Below are positions 56,517 through 64,000 of a DNA stretch of 64,000 nt, in pieces. A program made the position numbers and the translations under genes. The stretch is from Polaromonas sp. (GTDB taxonomy: Bacteria; Pseudomonadota; Gammaproteobacteria; Burkholderiales; Burkholderiaceae_C). The notes beneath the pieces were generated by a model. That model worked only from the letters and a program-made list of their open reading frames with translations, was not told where the DNA came from and did not search any database. The DNA lies in contig JAURWY010000009.1 of the NCBI GenBank assembly GCA_030654695.1, positions 124,001 through 188,000 of the forward strand. Direction: 5' to 3'. The stretch's first letter is position 1, and each line of letters begins with the position of its first letter.

Positions 56517-57077
56517 TCAAACGGCCATGATGTCTTGTTCCTTGCTGATGACAAGCTTGTCGACATCGGCAATGAAACGATCGGTGAACTTTTGAATGTC
56601 TTCTTGAGCGCGGCGCTCGTCGTCTTCAGAGGCGAGCTTGTCTTTCACCAGTTTCTTGACGCCTTCATTGGCATCACGGCGCAGGTTGCGAATGGCCACC
56701 TTGGCGTGCTCGCCCTCGCCTTTGACGATCTTGGTCATTTCACGGCGGCGTTCTTCGGTCATGGCCGGCATCGGCACCCGAATCAAGTCGCCCTGCGTGG
56801 CCGGGTTCAAACCGAGATCGGAGTCGCGAATGGCTTTTTCGATCTTTGCGCCCATGCCTTTTTCCCAAGGCGAGACGCTGATCGTGCGGGCGTCCAGCAA
56901 GGACACGTTGGCGACTTGGCTGATGGGCACCATCGAGCCGTAGTAGTCGACCTGCACGGTGTCGAGCAAGCCGGGATTGGCCCGGCCGGTGCGGATTTTA
57001 GTCAGCGCTTGCTTGAAATTCTCAAGCGACTGCTGCATTTTTGTTTCGGCGGTGGTTTTGGTGTCTTCGATGCTCAT
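56517..57077 (-). CDS. frr: Ribosome recycling factor
   Basis: 186-aa three-helix factor that, with EF-G, splits post-termination ribosomes. Typical sequence includes [35 protein letters not shown] and [30 protein letters not shown]. The ATG at 57077 has a GGAG site and matches the family; the ORF-track extension upstream is spurious. It lies 70 bp after pyrH. Confidence 0.97.
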   Translation of the reverse strand: MSIEDTKTTAETKMQQSLENFKQALTKIRTGRANPGLLDTVQVDYYGSMVPISQVANVSLLDARTISVSPWEKGMGAKIEKAIRDSDLGLNPATQGDLIRVPMPAMTEERRREMTKIVKGEGEHAKVAIRNLRRDANEGVKKLVKDKLASEDDERRAQEDIQKFTDRFIADVDKLVISKEQDIMAV

Positions 57078-57147
57078 GGGTGCTTCTCCGGCTACAACAA
57101 AATTCAAGTTTACAAAAGAAGGAAACAGACCGGCTGTTCCTTCAATT

Positions 57148-57858
57148 TCAAATGTGGACCAGCGTGCCTTCGTTCTCACCCATCACGACGCGCTTGAGCG
57201 CGCCAGGCTTGAAAATACTGAAGACTTTTACCGGTAGTTTCTGATCACGGCACAGGGCAAAAGCTGTGGCGTCCATGACTTCAAGATTCTGGCTCATGGC
57301 TTCGTCAAAAGTGATGGTGTCGTAACGCGTGGCGTTCGGCACCTTGCGCGGGTCGGCGCTGTAGACGCCATCGACCTTGGTGGCCTTCAAAACGATCTCT
57401 GCACCAATTTCTGCACCCCGCAGCGCTGCGGCGGTGTCGGTGGTGAAAAATGGATTGCCGGTTCCGGCCGCAAAAATCACCACCTTGCCTTCTTCCAGAT
57501 ACTGCAAAGCCTTAGGGCGCACATACGGCTCCACCACACGCTCAATCGCGATGGCCGACATCACGCGAGGCGTCAGCCCGGCTTTGTCCATGGTGTCACC
57601 CAAGGCCAGCGCGTTCATCACGGTGGCCAGCATGCCCATGTAGTCAGCTGTGGCCCGGTCCATGCCGACCGAGCCGCCAGCCACGCCGCGGAAAATATTG
57701 CCACCGCCGATGACGATAGCCATTTCAACCCCAAGACGCGAGACCTCTGCAATCTCCTCGACCATCCGCACAATCGTCGCCCGGTTGATGCCGAAAGCAT
57801 CATCACCCATCAAGGCCTCACCTGACAGTTTGAGCAAAATCCGCTTGTAGGCTGGCAT
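57148..57858 (-). CDS. pyrH: Uridylate kinase
   Basis: 236-aa amino-acid-kinase-fold enzyme converting UMP to UDP, regulated in relatives by GTP and UTP. Landmarks are [52 protein letters not shown] and [14 protein letters not shown]. It is placed between tsf and frr, the standard order in proteobacteria. Confidence 0.97.
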   Translation of the reverse strand: MPAYKRILLKLSGEALMGDDAFGINRATIVRMVEEIAEVSRLGVEMAIVIGGGNIFRGVAGGSVGMDRATADYMGMLATVMNALALGDTMDKAGLTPRVMSAIAIERVVEPYVRPKALQYLEEGKVVIFAAGTGNPFFTTDTAAALRGAEIGAEIVLKATKVDGVYSADPRKVPNATRYDTITFDEAMSQNLEVMDATAFALCRDQKLPVKVFSIFKPGALKRVVMGENEGTLVHI

Positions 57859-57914
57859 GGTGAGTCCGTGAGTGAGGGTTGATTGGAATGGAGTGGCGAT
57901 TGACCCGTGAATGA

Positions 57915-58829
57915 TCAGGCAGCTTTGGCAGCAGCGATCTGGGCGGCCACTTCGGCAGCGAAGTCGTCAACCTTCTTCTCGATACCTTCGCCGACCACGT
58001 ACATGGTGAAAGCTTTCACCGTGGTAGCGCGCTCTTTCAGCATCTGCTCAACCGTTTGCTTGTCATTTTTGACAAACGATTGGTTGAAAAGGCTGACTTC
58101 TTTGAGGTATTTCTGCACGCCACCGTCAATGCGTTTGGCCACGATTTCAGCGGACTGAACCGGCTTGCCTTCGGCTTGCGCTTTGGACGCATCTTCAGCT
58201 GCTTTGGCCGCGGCCACTGAGCGCTCTTTGGCGACCAGTTCAGCAGGCACATCCGCGCTGGACAGCGCGACAGGCTTCATGGCCGCTACGTGCATGGCCA
58301 CATCCTTGGCAGCGGCTTCGTCGCCTTCATATTCAACGACCACGCCAATGCGCGTGCCATGCAGGTAAGACGCCAGCGGGCTACCGGAAAAGCGCTTGAA
58401 GCGGCGCACGCTCATGTTCTCGCCGATCTTGCCGATCAGGCCTTTACGAACGTCTTCCACCGTCGGGCCAAAGCCATCGAGCGACAGGGGCATGGCACCA
58501 ATGGCGGCCACATCGGCCGGGTTGTTCTTGACGATGCCTTCGGCAACGGCTTTGGTGAAAGCCAGAAAGCTGTCGTTCTTGGTGACAAAGTCGGTTTCGC
58601 AGTTGATTTCAACCAGCGCGCCGACATCGCCTTCGCGGTGCGTCGCAACCACGCCTTCGGCGGTGATACGGGAAGCAGCCTTGCCGGCCTTGTTGCCGAG
58701 CTTGACGCGCAGAATTTCTTCGGCTTTGTCAAAGTTGCCTTCAGCTTCTGTCAGTGCTTTCTTGCACTCCATCATCGGTGCGTCGGTTTTTGCGCGCAGT
58801 TCAGCGACCATGCTTGCAGTAATTGCCAT
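57915..58829 (-). CDS. tsf: Elongation factor Ts
   Basis: 304-aa nucleotide exchange factor for EF-Tu. The N-terminal UBA-like domain contains [35 protein letters not shown] and the core begins [10 protein letters not shown], the EF-Tu-contacting segment. A GGAGA site precedes the ATG. It is separated from rpsB by a 150-bp gap holding an attenuator-like hairpin. Confidence 0.97.
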   Translation of the reverse strand: MAITASMVAELRAKTDAPMMECKKALTEAEGNFDKAEEILRVKLGNKAGKAASRITAEGVVATHREGDVGALVEINCETDFVTKNDSFLAFTKAVAEGIVKNNPADVAAIGAMPLSLDGFGPTVEDVRKGLIGKIGENMSVRRFKRFSGSPLASYLHGTRIGVVVEYEGDEAAAKDVAMHVAAMKPVALSSADVPAELVAKERSVAAAKAAEDASKAQAEGKPVQSAEIVAKRIDGGVQKYLKEVSLFNQSFVKNDKQTVEQMLKERATTVKAFTMYVVGEGIEKKVDDFAAEVAAQIAAAKAA

Positions 58830-58914
58830 TTTTTTCTCCGTTTAACGTATTGACTTTGAGGGCGGACGCTAACGTCACGCCGGCCCTGAACATCGTCTAT
58901 CTATTCAAATTGTG

Positions 58915-58941
58915 AAAAAGGGGCTACGCGAGCCCCTTTTT
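58915..58941 (-). terminator. Terminator/attenuator between rpsB and tsf
   Basis: AAAAAGGGGCT-(5 nt loop)-AGCCCCTTTTT is a perfect 11-bp symmetrical stem with A and T runs on either side, a bona fide intrinsic terminator form, between rpsB and tsf. E. coli also has a partial terminator here, which limits tsf expression relative to rpsB. Confidence 0.85.
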
Positions 58942-58979
58942 CGCGTCTGGCAAAGCGCCAAAACTAACAGCGACCTGAC

Positions 58980-59732
58980 TTAGGCGGCTGCGTTCTGCAC
59001 TTCCACGAATTCGTCCGAGCTCTCGGCCGACACGGTCTTGACCAAGTCATTTCCGGCGCTAGCGCGGCCTTCGATGACCGCATCAGCGATACCGCGTGCG
59101 TACAGGGCGACTGCTTTGGACGAATCGTCGTTACCAGGAATCACGTAGTCAATGCCGATTGGCGAGTGGTTGGAGTCAACCACACCAATCAGCGGGATGC
59201 CCAGTTTCTTGGCTTCCAGAACCGCGATTTTGTGGAAACCCACGTCGATCACGAAAATGGCGTCTGGCAAGGCAGTCATATCCTGAATGCCGCCGATGTC
59301 TTTTTCAAGCTTGTCGATTTCGCGCTTGAAGGTCAGTTGTTCTTTTTTGCTGATGGCGTCAAGGCCGGCTTCTTGCTGGGCTTTGAGCTCTTTCAGGCGT
59401 TTGATCGAGGTCTTGACCGTCTTGAAGTTGGTCAGCATGCCGCCCAACCAGCGCTGGTCAACATAAGGAATGCCAGCACGCTTGGCTTCCATGGCAACGG
59501 TCTCGCGCGCGGTGCGCTTGGTGCCGACCATCAGGATGGTGCCGCGGTTGGCAGCGAGCTGCTTCGCGAACTTCATCGCTTCCTGGTACATCGGCAGCGA
59601 TTTTTCCAGGTTGATGATGTGGATACGGTTGCGATGGCCAAAAATGTACGGGGCCATGTTCGGGTTCCAGAAGCGGGTTTGGTGACCAAAATGGACGCCG
59701 GCTTCGAGCATTTCACGCATGTTTGTGGACAT
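58980..59732 (-). CDS. rpsB: 30S ribosomal protein S2
   Basis: 250-aa small-subunit ribosomal protein. The start [32 protein letters not shown] and [52 protein letters not shown] are typical. A GGAG site supports the ATG at 59732. It is the first gene of the long minus-strand block and has a structured leader that could mediate S2 autoregulation. Confidence 0.97.
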   Translation of the reverse strand: MSTNMREMLEAGVHFGHQTRFWNPNMAPYIFGHRNRIHIINLEKSLPMYQEAMKFAKQLAANRGTILMVGTKRTARETVAMEAKRAGIPYVDQRWLGGMLTNFKTVKTSIKRLKELKAQQEAGLDAISKKEQLTFKREIDKLEKDIGGIQDMTALPDAIFVIDVGFHKIAVLEAKKLGIPLIGVVDSNHSPIGIDYVIPGNDDSSKAVALYARGIADAVIEGRASAGNDLVKTVSAESSDEFVEVQNAAA

Positions 59733-59832
59733 AATTAACTCCAAAGGTTGTGTCTAAAATCAGCGCTTATCGCCCAACAACCATTAATGCATATTAATAA
59801 AGCCGTTGGCCAACACCTTGTGTGGCTGATTT

Positions 59833-59861
59833 GCGATTTTCCCTGCAGGTAGCAAAATCGC
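59833..59861 (-). promoter_or_regulatory. Stem-loop in the rpsB leader
   Basis: GCGATTTT-(13 nt)-AAAATCGC is a perfect 8-bp stem about 100 nt upstream of the rpsB ATG; its loop contains the palindrome CCTGCAGG. By analogy with S2-regulated leaders in other bacteria it may be part of an autoregulatory RNA (inference). Confidence 0.45.
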
Positions 59862-59879
59862 CATCTGCAGAGCCCGCTG

Positions 59880-59888
59880 AGTATAACA
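59880..59888 (-). promoter_or_regulatory. Extended -10 promoter of rpsB
   Basis: On the minus strand TGTTATACT gives a TGn extended -10 with TATACT (5/6). The -35 region is poor (CTGATT at 17 bp) and would lie inside the start of the divergent amidase gene. The predicted leader is about 140 nt. Confidence 0.45.
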
Positions 59889-59899
59889 TCCCCCACCCC

Positions 59900-61255
59900 A
59901 TGAATCAGCCGAACCAGATCCCTTTCACAAGCGACCTTCATGCCACGCGCCAGGCCCTGCAAGCGGGCCAGACCAGCATCGAGGAGATCCTTGCGCACGC
60001 AGCCGCCATCGGCCAAAGCGATGCCTGCCGCCACGTTTTTATGCCGGCTACCGCAAAAAGCCGGCCTACAAGCGTCAACGTGCCGCCCCAAAACGGCCCT
60101 GGCCTTCTGTCGGGGATTCCCGTGTCTATCAAGGACCTGTTTGATGTGGCAGGCCAAACCACGACAGCGGGATCAACCGTGCTGGTCAGTGCAGCCCCGG
60201 CCCAGGCCGACTGCCCCGCCGTGGCGAGGCTGCGCGCGGCAGGCGCAGTGCTGGTCGGGCGCAGCAACATGGTGGAGTTCGCTTTTTCCGGGGTCGGCAT
60301 CAACCCGCACTACGGCACGCCGATCAACCCGGCCGACCGCGGCACGGACCGGATTCCGGGCGGCTCTTCGTCGGGCGCGGCGGTATCCGTTGCCACCGGG
60401 GCGGCGCTGATAGGGCTGGGGTCGGACACCGGCGGCTCGCTCCGCATCCCAGCCGCCTTGTGCGGCATTGTCGGCTTTAAAAGCACGGCACGCCTGGTGC
60501 CCACCGCAGGCGCGGTGCCGCTGTCAACCAGTCTGGACACCGTGGGCGCCCTGACCCGCTCGGTGCGCGACGCGGTCAGCGTGCACGAGGTGCTGACGGC
60601 ACGTCCTGTGCGGTTGGCGGGCAAACCCCTGTCAGCGTGCCGTCTCGCTGTGGCGCAAACGCAGATGCTGGATGGCCTGGACCCGACCGTGGCCCAGGCG
60701 TTTGAGCGCAGCCTGCAGGTGCTGCGCCAAGCCGGTGCCCAGGTTGAGGAAATCGCTCTTGCGGAAATCAACGACCTGGCAGCCATCAATGCCAGCGGCG
60801 GCTTGTCGGCCGCCGAAAGCTATGCCTGGCATCGGACACTGATGGCCCGGCATCAAGCCGAGTATGACCCCCGGGTAGCGCAGCGAATTTTGCGCGGCGC
60901 CCAAATGAGCGCGGCTGACTACATCGATTTGCTGGCGGCACGCCAGCAGTGGATAGTACGCATGGAAGCGCGTCTGAACGGCTTTGACGCCGTGCTGTCG
61001 CCGACCGTCGCCATCGTCGCCCCGCCCATCGCCAACGTACTGACGGATGATGCCGAGTTCTTCCGGATCAACGGGCTTTTGCTGCGCAACACGGCGGTGG
61101 TTAACATGCTCGACGGTTGCGCCATTTCACTGCCTTGCCACACCCCCGAGCAATTGCCGGTAGGCCTCATGATCTGGCATGCAGCGCTGCACGACGACGA
61201 GGTGCTGGACCTGGCGCTTCAGATCGAGTCTGCACTCGCCGGCTCACTACAATAA
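59900..61255 (+). CDS. Amidase (GatA/AtzF-like signature family)
   Basis: 451-aa Ser-cisSer-Lys amidase. The catalytic Lys is in PVSIKDLFDVAGQ, and the Ser-rich loop is GGSSSGAAVSVATGAALIGLGSDTGGSLRIPAALCGIVGFKST. These define the amidase-signature family that includes GatA, allophanate hydrolase and many catabolic amidases. It is not obviously GatA, since no gatB or gatC is adjacent; the substrate is unknown. It diverges from rpsB and starts the GC-richer terminal segment. The ATG at 59900 fits the family better than the upstream start. Confidence 0.92.
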   Translation: MNQPNQIPFTSDLHATRQALQAGQTSIEEILAHAAAIGQSDACRHVFMPATAKSRPTSVNVPPQNGPGLLSGIPVSIKDLFDVAGQTTTAGSTVLVSAAPAQADCPAVARLRAAGAVLVGRSNMVEFAFSGVGINPHYGTPINPADRGTDRIPGGSSSGAAVSVATGAALIGLGSDTGGSLRIPAALCGIVGFKSTARLVPTAGAVPLSTSLDTVGALTRSVRDAVSVHEVLTARPVRLAGKPLSACRLAVAQTQMLDGLDPTVAQAFERSLQVLRQAGAQVEEIALAEINDLAAINASGGLSAAESYAWHRTLMARHQAEYDPRVAQRILRGAQMSAADYIDLLAARQQWIVRMEARLNGFDAVLSPTVAIVAPPIANVLTDDAEFFRINGLLLRNTAVVNMLDGCAISLPCHTPEQLPVGLMIWHAALHDDEVLDLALQIESALAGSLQ

Positions 61256-61256
61256 T

Positions 61257-61301
61257 AATAGCACCTAACGCCCATTTATATTGGGCTATAGCCTCTTTTC
61301 T
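61257..61301. repeat. Dispersed repeat copy 1, intergenic after amidase
   Basis: AATAGCACCTAACGCCC...GGGCTATAGCC...TTTT aligns to the copy in the hydrate epimerase gene at 25 of 45 positions without gaps. It includes a small GCCCA...TGGGC hairpin that could also end the amidase transcript. Confidence 0.45.
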
Positions 61302-61365
61302 CCTATAAAACGATGAATATCAACCTCTCCGGCCCTCTTCCTTCGCTTCTGCCCGGCACAGCCCT

Positions 61366-62625
61366 ATGAGGGTCGCCGTCGTTGGCGCCGGCATCATCGG
61401 CATCACCACCGCCTACGAACTGGCTGCCGACGGTCACGAGGTCACCGTGTTTGAGCGCCGCGGCGCCGCGGCAGAAGAGACCAGCTTTGCCAATGCAGGC
61501 GTCGTCGCGCCCGGCTATGTCACGCCCTGGGCCGCGCCCGGCATGCCGGGCAAGGTGCTCAGCTACCTGTTCAGCCGCCATGCGCCAGTCAAGATCAGCC
61601 TGCCGCTGTCAGGCCGAGAACTGGCATGGATGTGGAAATGGCTGCGCGCCTGCAAGCTGGCACCCTACCTGGCCAATCGATCGCGCCTGCAACGCCTGGC
61701 GTTTTACAGCCGCGAACGGCTGCACCACCTGACCACTGAGCTGGAGCTGGACTACGAACGCAGCCCGGGCTACATGGTGCTGCTTCGCTCCGAAAAGGAC
61801 GCCCTGCTGGTTGAGCCCGGCCTGCAGGTGCTGCGCGATGCGGGCGTGGCCTTCAAGCAGATCAGCCCTGATGCGGTCCGCCAGATCGAGCCCGCGCTCA
61901 ACCCCGACACGGCATTTTTGGGCGCCGTGCACCTGCCCGACGATGAAGTGGCCAATTGCCGGCAGTTTGCGCTGCTGCTCAAGAACGAAGCCCAGCGGCT
62001 GGGCGTCATTTTTGAACTAAATACGACTGTAGCGCAACTGGGACGGGCGCAAGCAGCTAGCGTTTTAATAGCAGGCGAAGCCGCGCCGCGCGCCTTTGAC
62101 CGCGTGGTGGTGTGCGCCGGCCTGGCCTCGGCCGAACTCCTGAGGCCGCTTGGCCTGAAGATCCCCATGGCCGCCGTCTATGGCTACTCCATCAGCGCCA
62201 CGATTCGCGAACCGCTCAATGCCCCGCGCAGCGCGCTGATGGACGAACGCTACAAGGTCGCGATCTCGCGCCTTGGCAACCGCGTGCGCGTGGCCGGTGG
62301 CGCGGAAATCGGCGGTTCGCTTCAAAGCCGGCGCGCCTCCTCGCTGCAGACGCTGTACAAGGTGCTGCACGACTGGTTCCCCGGTGCGGTGCAGCATTCA
62401 AACGCCCACGGCAGCGTGCAGGAGTGGAAAGGCGCTCGGCCAATGCTGCCCGACGGGCCACCGATCATTGGCGACAGCGGCCGGCCCGGCCTCTGGCTCA
62501 ATCTGGGCCACGGCTCCAGCGGCTGGGCGCTCAGCTGCGGCAGTGCGCGCGCGCTGGCCGACCTGATGGCGGGCAGGCCCACGGAGATCGACATGGAAGG
62601 GCTGGACGTCAGCCGCTTGGGCTGA
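61366..62625 (+). CDS. dadA: D-amino-acid dehydrogenase
   Basis: 419-aa DAO-family flavoenzyme that oxidises D-amino acids (usually D-alanine) to keto acids, passing electrons to the respiratory chain. The FAD loop VAVVGAGIIGITTAYELAADGHEVTVFERR, the DadA stretch EETSFANAGVVAPGYVTPWAAPGMP and the C-terminal GPPIIGDSGRPGLWLNLGHGSSGWALSCGSARALADLM are characteristic. A repeat insertion encodes part of residues 215-237 (around FELNTTVAQLGRAQAASVLIAGEA). It precedes the hydrate epimerase gene by 45 bp. Confidence 0.93.
   Translation: MRVAVVGAGIIGITTAYELAADGHEVTVFERRGAAAEETSFANAGVVAPGYVTPWAAPGMPGKVLSYLFSRHAPVKISLPLSGRELAWMWKWLRACKLAPYLANRSRLQRLAFYSRERLHHLTTELELDYERSPGYMVLLRSEKDALLVEPGLQVLRDAGVAFKQISPDAVRQIEPALNPDTAFLGAVHLPDDEVANCRQFALLLKNEAQRLGVIFELNTTVAQLGRAQAASVLIAGEAAPRAFDRVVVCAGLASAELLRPLGLKIPMAAVYGYSISATIREPLNAPRSALMDERYKVAISRLGNRVRVAGGAEIGGSLQSRRASSLQTLYKVLHDWFPGAVQHSNAHGSVQEWKGARPMLPDGPPIIGDSGRPGLWLNLGHGSSGWALSCGSARALADLMAGRPTEIDMEGLDVSRLG
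62008..62073 (-). repeat. Dispersed repeat copy 2, inside dadA
   Basis: Read on the minus strand (TGCTATTAAAACGCTAGCTGCTTGCGC...GCGCTACAG...), it matches the copy in the hydrate epimerase gene at 31 of 45 positions in an ungapped hand alignment. The frame of dadA stays open through it. Confidence 0.65.
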
Positions 62626-62670
62626 ACCGGCCAGTTGGCAAGCGGCCGCATCAGCCCTCACAATGCGCTG

Positions 62671-64000
62671 ATGCACAGCATTTCCAGCACCCTGAGCCAG
62701 CCGCTTTACAGCATTGCGGCCACGCGCCAGATCGAACGGCAGGCCGCAGCCAGCCTGCCGCCGCACACCTTGATGCAGCGCGCAGGGCTTTCGGTGGCCC
62801 GTTTGGCGCTGGCGCTGGCGCCGCATGCCCGCTGCATCTGGGTCGCCTGCGGACCCGGCAACAATGGCGGCGATGGCTTTGAGGCAGCGCTGCACCTGCA
62901 CCAGTGGGGCAAAACGGTGTGCGTGACCTGGACCGGGCTGGCGTCCGGCAACGCTCAATTACCCCCGGATGCCCACGCCGCGCGCGCTCGGGCCTTGGCT
63001 GCAGGTGTGCCGATGGCCGCCGAGCCGCCGCCGGATTTTGATTTCTGCATCGACGCGCTGCTGGGCATTGGCGCCACGCTCAATCCCCAGCGCGCGGGCA
63101 ACGATCTGATGCAGCAGTGGCTGAACCGGATGCAGGCCAGCGGGGTGCCGCGACTGGCAGTCGATGTACCGAGCGGGCTGGATGCCGACACGGGCCGTTC
63201 AAGCGCTACAACATCGATAGCTGCTACCGCACGTGAAATAAGCGCCACAGGCATTTTTACCTTGAGTTTATTGACCCTGAAGCCGGGGCTCTTCACGGCC
63301 AGCGGCCGCGACAGCGCGGGCCAGGTGTGGTTTGATGATCTCGGCACCAAATCCGAGGACAGCACACCCTGCGCCTGGCTGCTGGGCGCCGACCGCGCCA
63401 GCCAGCCGCTGCGCGCACGCGCCGCGCACGCCAGCAACAAGGGCAGCTTTGGCGATGTCGCCGTGGTCGGCGGCCAGTCCGGCGCGGGCGCCGCAACCCA
63501 TATGACGGGTGCGGCCTTGCTGGCCGCCCGCGCGGCCCTGCACGCAGGCGCTGGCCGGGTATTTGTCGCCCTGCTGGGCAACGCCGGACCGAAGCTTGAC
63601 CCGCAGCAGCCCGAACTGATGTTTCGTGCGCCTGACGCCTTGGACTTGAAGCACCAGGTCGTGGTGTGCGGCTGTGGTGGCGGTGAAGCGGTCAAAACCG
63701 TGATCGCCCATATTTTGTCAACGGCAGCCCGCCTGGTGCTGGATGCGGACGCGCTCAATGCGATTGCTGCGGACCCGCAGTTACAAGCCTTGCTGGCGAG
63801 CCGCCAGCAGGACGGGTGCAGCACGGTGCTGACACCCCACCCGCTTGAAGCGGCGCGCCTGGCAGGGACAACCGCAGCAGAGGTACAAGCGGACCGTCTG
63901 GCGGCAGCGCGGCAACTGGCGGAGCGGTTTCAATGCGTGGTGGCACTCAAGGGGTCCGGCACCGTTGTGGCTGCTCCCGGCCAACAAACCGTCATCAACA
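62671..64000 (+). CDS. nnr: Bifunctional NAD(P)HX epimerase/dehydratase, partial
   Basis: Truncated by the window end (443 codons visible), so the ORF track omits it; translated by hand. The YjeF-N epimerase domain (about 1-230) has CGPGNNGGDGFEAALHL and LAVDVPSGLDADTGRSS; the C-terminal carbohydrate-kinase-like dehydratase domain shows GDVAVVGGQSGAGAATHMTGAALLAARAALHAGAGRVFVAL and LKGSGTVVAAP. The enzyme repairs NAD(P)H damaged by hydration. An in-frame repeat insertion lies at about residues 178-196. Confidence 0.93.
   Translation, partial: MHSISSTLSQPLYSIAATRQIERQAAASLPPHTLMQRAGLSVARLALALAPHARCIWVACGPGNNGGDGFEAALHLHQWGKTVCVTWTGLASGNAQLPPDAHAARARALAAGVPMAAEPPPDFDFCIDALLGIGATLNPQRAGNDLMQQWLNRMQASGVPRLAVDVPSGLDADTGRSSATTSIAATAREISATGIFTLSLLTLKPGLFTASGRDSAGQVWFDDLGTKSEDSTPCAWLLGADRASQPLRARAAHASNKGSFGDVAVVGGQSGAGAATHMTGAALLAARAALHAGAGRVFVALLGNAGPKLDPQQPELMFRAPDALDLKHQVVVCGCGGGEAVKTVIAHILSTAARLVLDADALNAIAADPQLQALLASRQQDGCSTVLTPHPLEAARLAGTTAAEVQADRLAAARQLAERFQCVVALKGSGTVVAAPGQQTVIN
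63202..63258 (+). repeat. Dispersed repeat copy 3, inside nnr
   Basis: AGCGCTACAACATCGATAGCTGCTACCGC...AATAAGCGCCACAGGCATTTTTA, in frame between the DADTG loop and the TLKPG strand of the epimerase domain. It encodes an extra Ala/Thr/Ser-rich stretch compared with the family. Confidence 0.65.

Noticed and set aside
1-64000. tRNA/rRNA genes, CRISPR arrays, insertion sequences or prophage
   Set aside because: No cloverleaf ending in a CCA-type stem, no regularly spaced repeats, and no transposase, integrase or phage-like ORF was seen on either strand.

Overview
The window looks like a chromosomal segment of a betaproteobacterium of the order Burkholderiales, most likely family Comamonadaceae (Polaromonas/Rhodoferax-like). 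I infer this from gene order and protein style: the rpsB-tsf-pyrH-frr-uppS-cdsA-dxr-rseP-bamA-skp-lpxD-fabZ-lpxA-lpxB-rnhB block, carAB followed by greA, an aceE-aceF-lpdA operon with an E1 of the homodimeric type, and several proteins I know only from this group (a DUF6172 protein and a betaproteobacterial proteasome-like hydrolase). No rRNA, tRNA, CRISPR array, phage or insertion sequence was seen. Almost all of the window is core metabolism, envelope biogenesis and regulation.

Layout. 0-1.2 kb (minus): a cut-off FAD oxidoreductase and an N-formylglutamate amidohydrolase-like gene. 1.4-4.4 kb (plus): an outer-membrane beta-barrel protein and an OmpR/EnvZ two-component pair. 4.4-5.75 kb (minus): ispF and ispD of the MEP isoprenoid pathway. 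5.8-10.6 kb (plus): mfd, serB and a secreted hypothetical protein in an AT-rich patch. 10.66-12.4 kb (minus): an Hsp70-like ATPase with an unknown partner. 12.6-15 kb: trxC, rhlE, a DUF6172 gene. 14.8-18.4 kb (minus): psd followed, through start/stop overlaps or short gaps, by an MlaE-like permease, an MlaD-like MCE protein, a lipoprotein and a 100-aa protein. No ATPase gene is present in this lipid-transport operon. 18.5-20.9 kb: a PQQ-type sugar dehydrogenase, an NlpC/P60 hydrolase and a small membrane protein. 21.3-24.8 kb (plus): proVWX osmoprotectant ABC transporter with an unusual leader. 24.9-27.7 kb: a LysR regulator divergent from a PACE efflux protein, and an alanine/glycine:cation symporter. 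27.9-34.5 kb (minus): the pyruvate dehydrogenase operon aceE-aceF-(HslV-like hydrolase)-lpdA. 34.7-38.8 kb (plus): a FixL/FixJ-type two-component pair diverging from aceE, then folD. 38.8-44.3 kb (minus): carAB, a strong hairpin, greA, DUF4149. 44.4-59.7 kb (minus): one long co-directional block from rpsB to a TrmH-family methyltransferase, covering translation, isoprenoid carrier, phospholipid, outer-membrane assembly and lipid A genes. 59.9-64 kb (plus): an amidase, a D-amino-acid dehydrogenase and a truncated NAD(P)HX repair enzyme.

The last 4 kb looks different by eye from the rest: more GC-rich, more CTG/GCC codons, and it contains three related 45-66 bp dispersed repeats, two of them inside coding sequence, of which I found no copy in the first 59.8 kb.

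The most unusual items are the HslV/proteasome-like Ntn hydrolase translated between aceF and lpdA, the MCE transport operon without an ATPase but coupled to psd, the inverted repeats in the aceE and proV upstream regions, and the in-frame repeat insertions in the tail. Start codons were moved downstream of the ORF-track start wherever homology or a Shine-Dalgarno match favoured it. All family assignments are by motif recognition, without database search.
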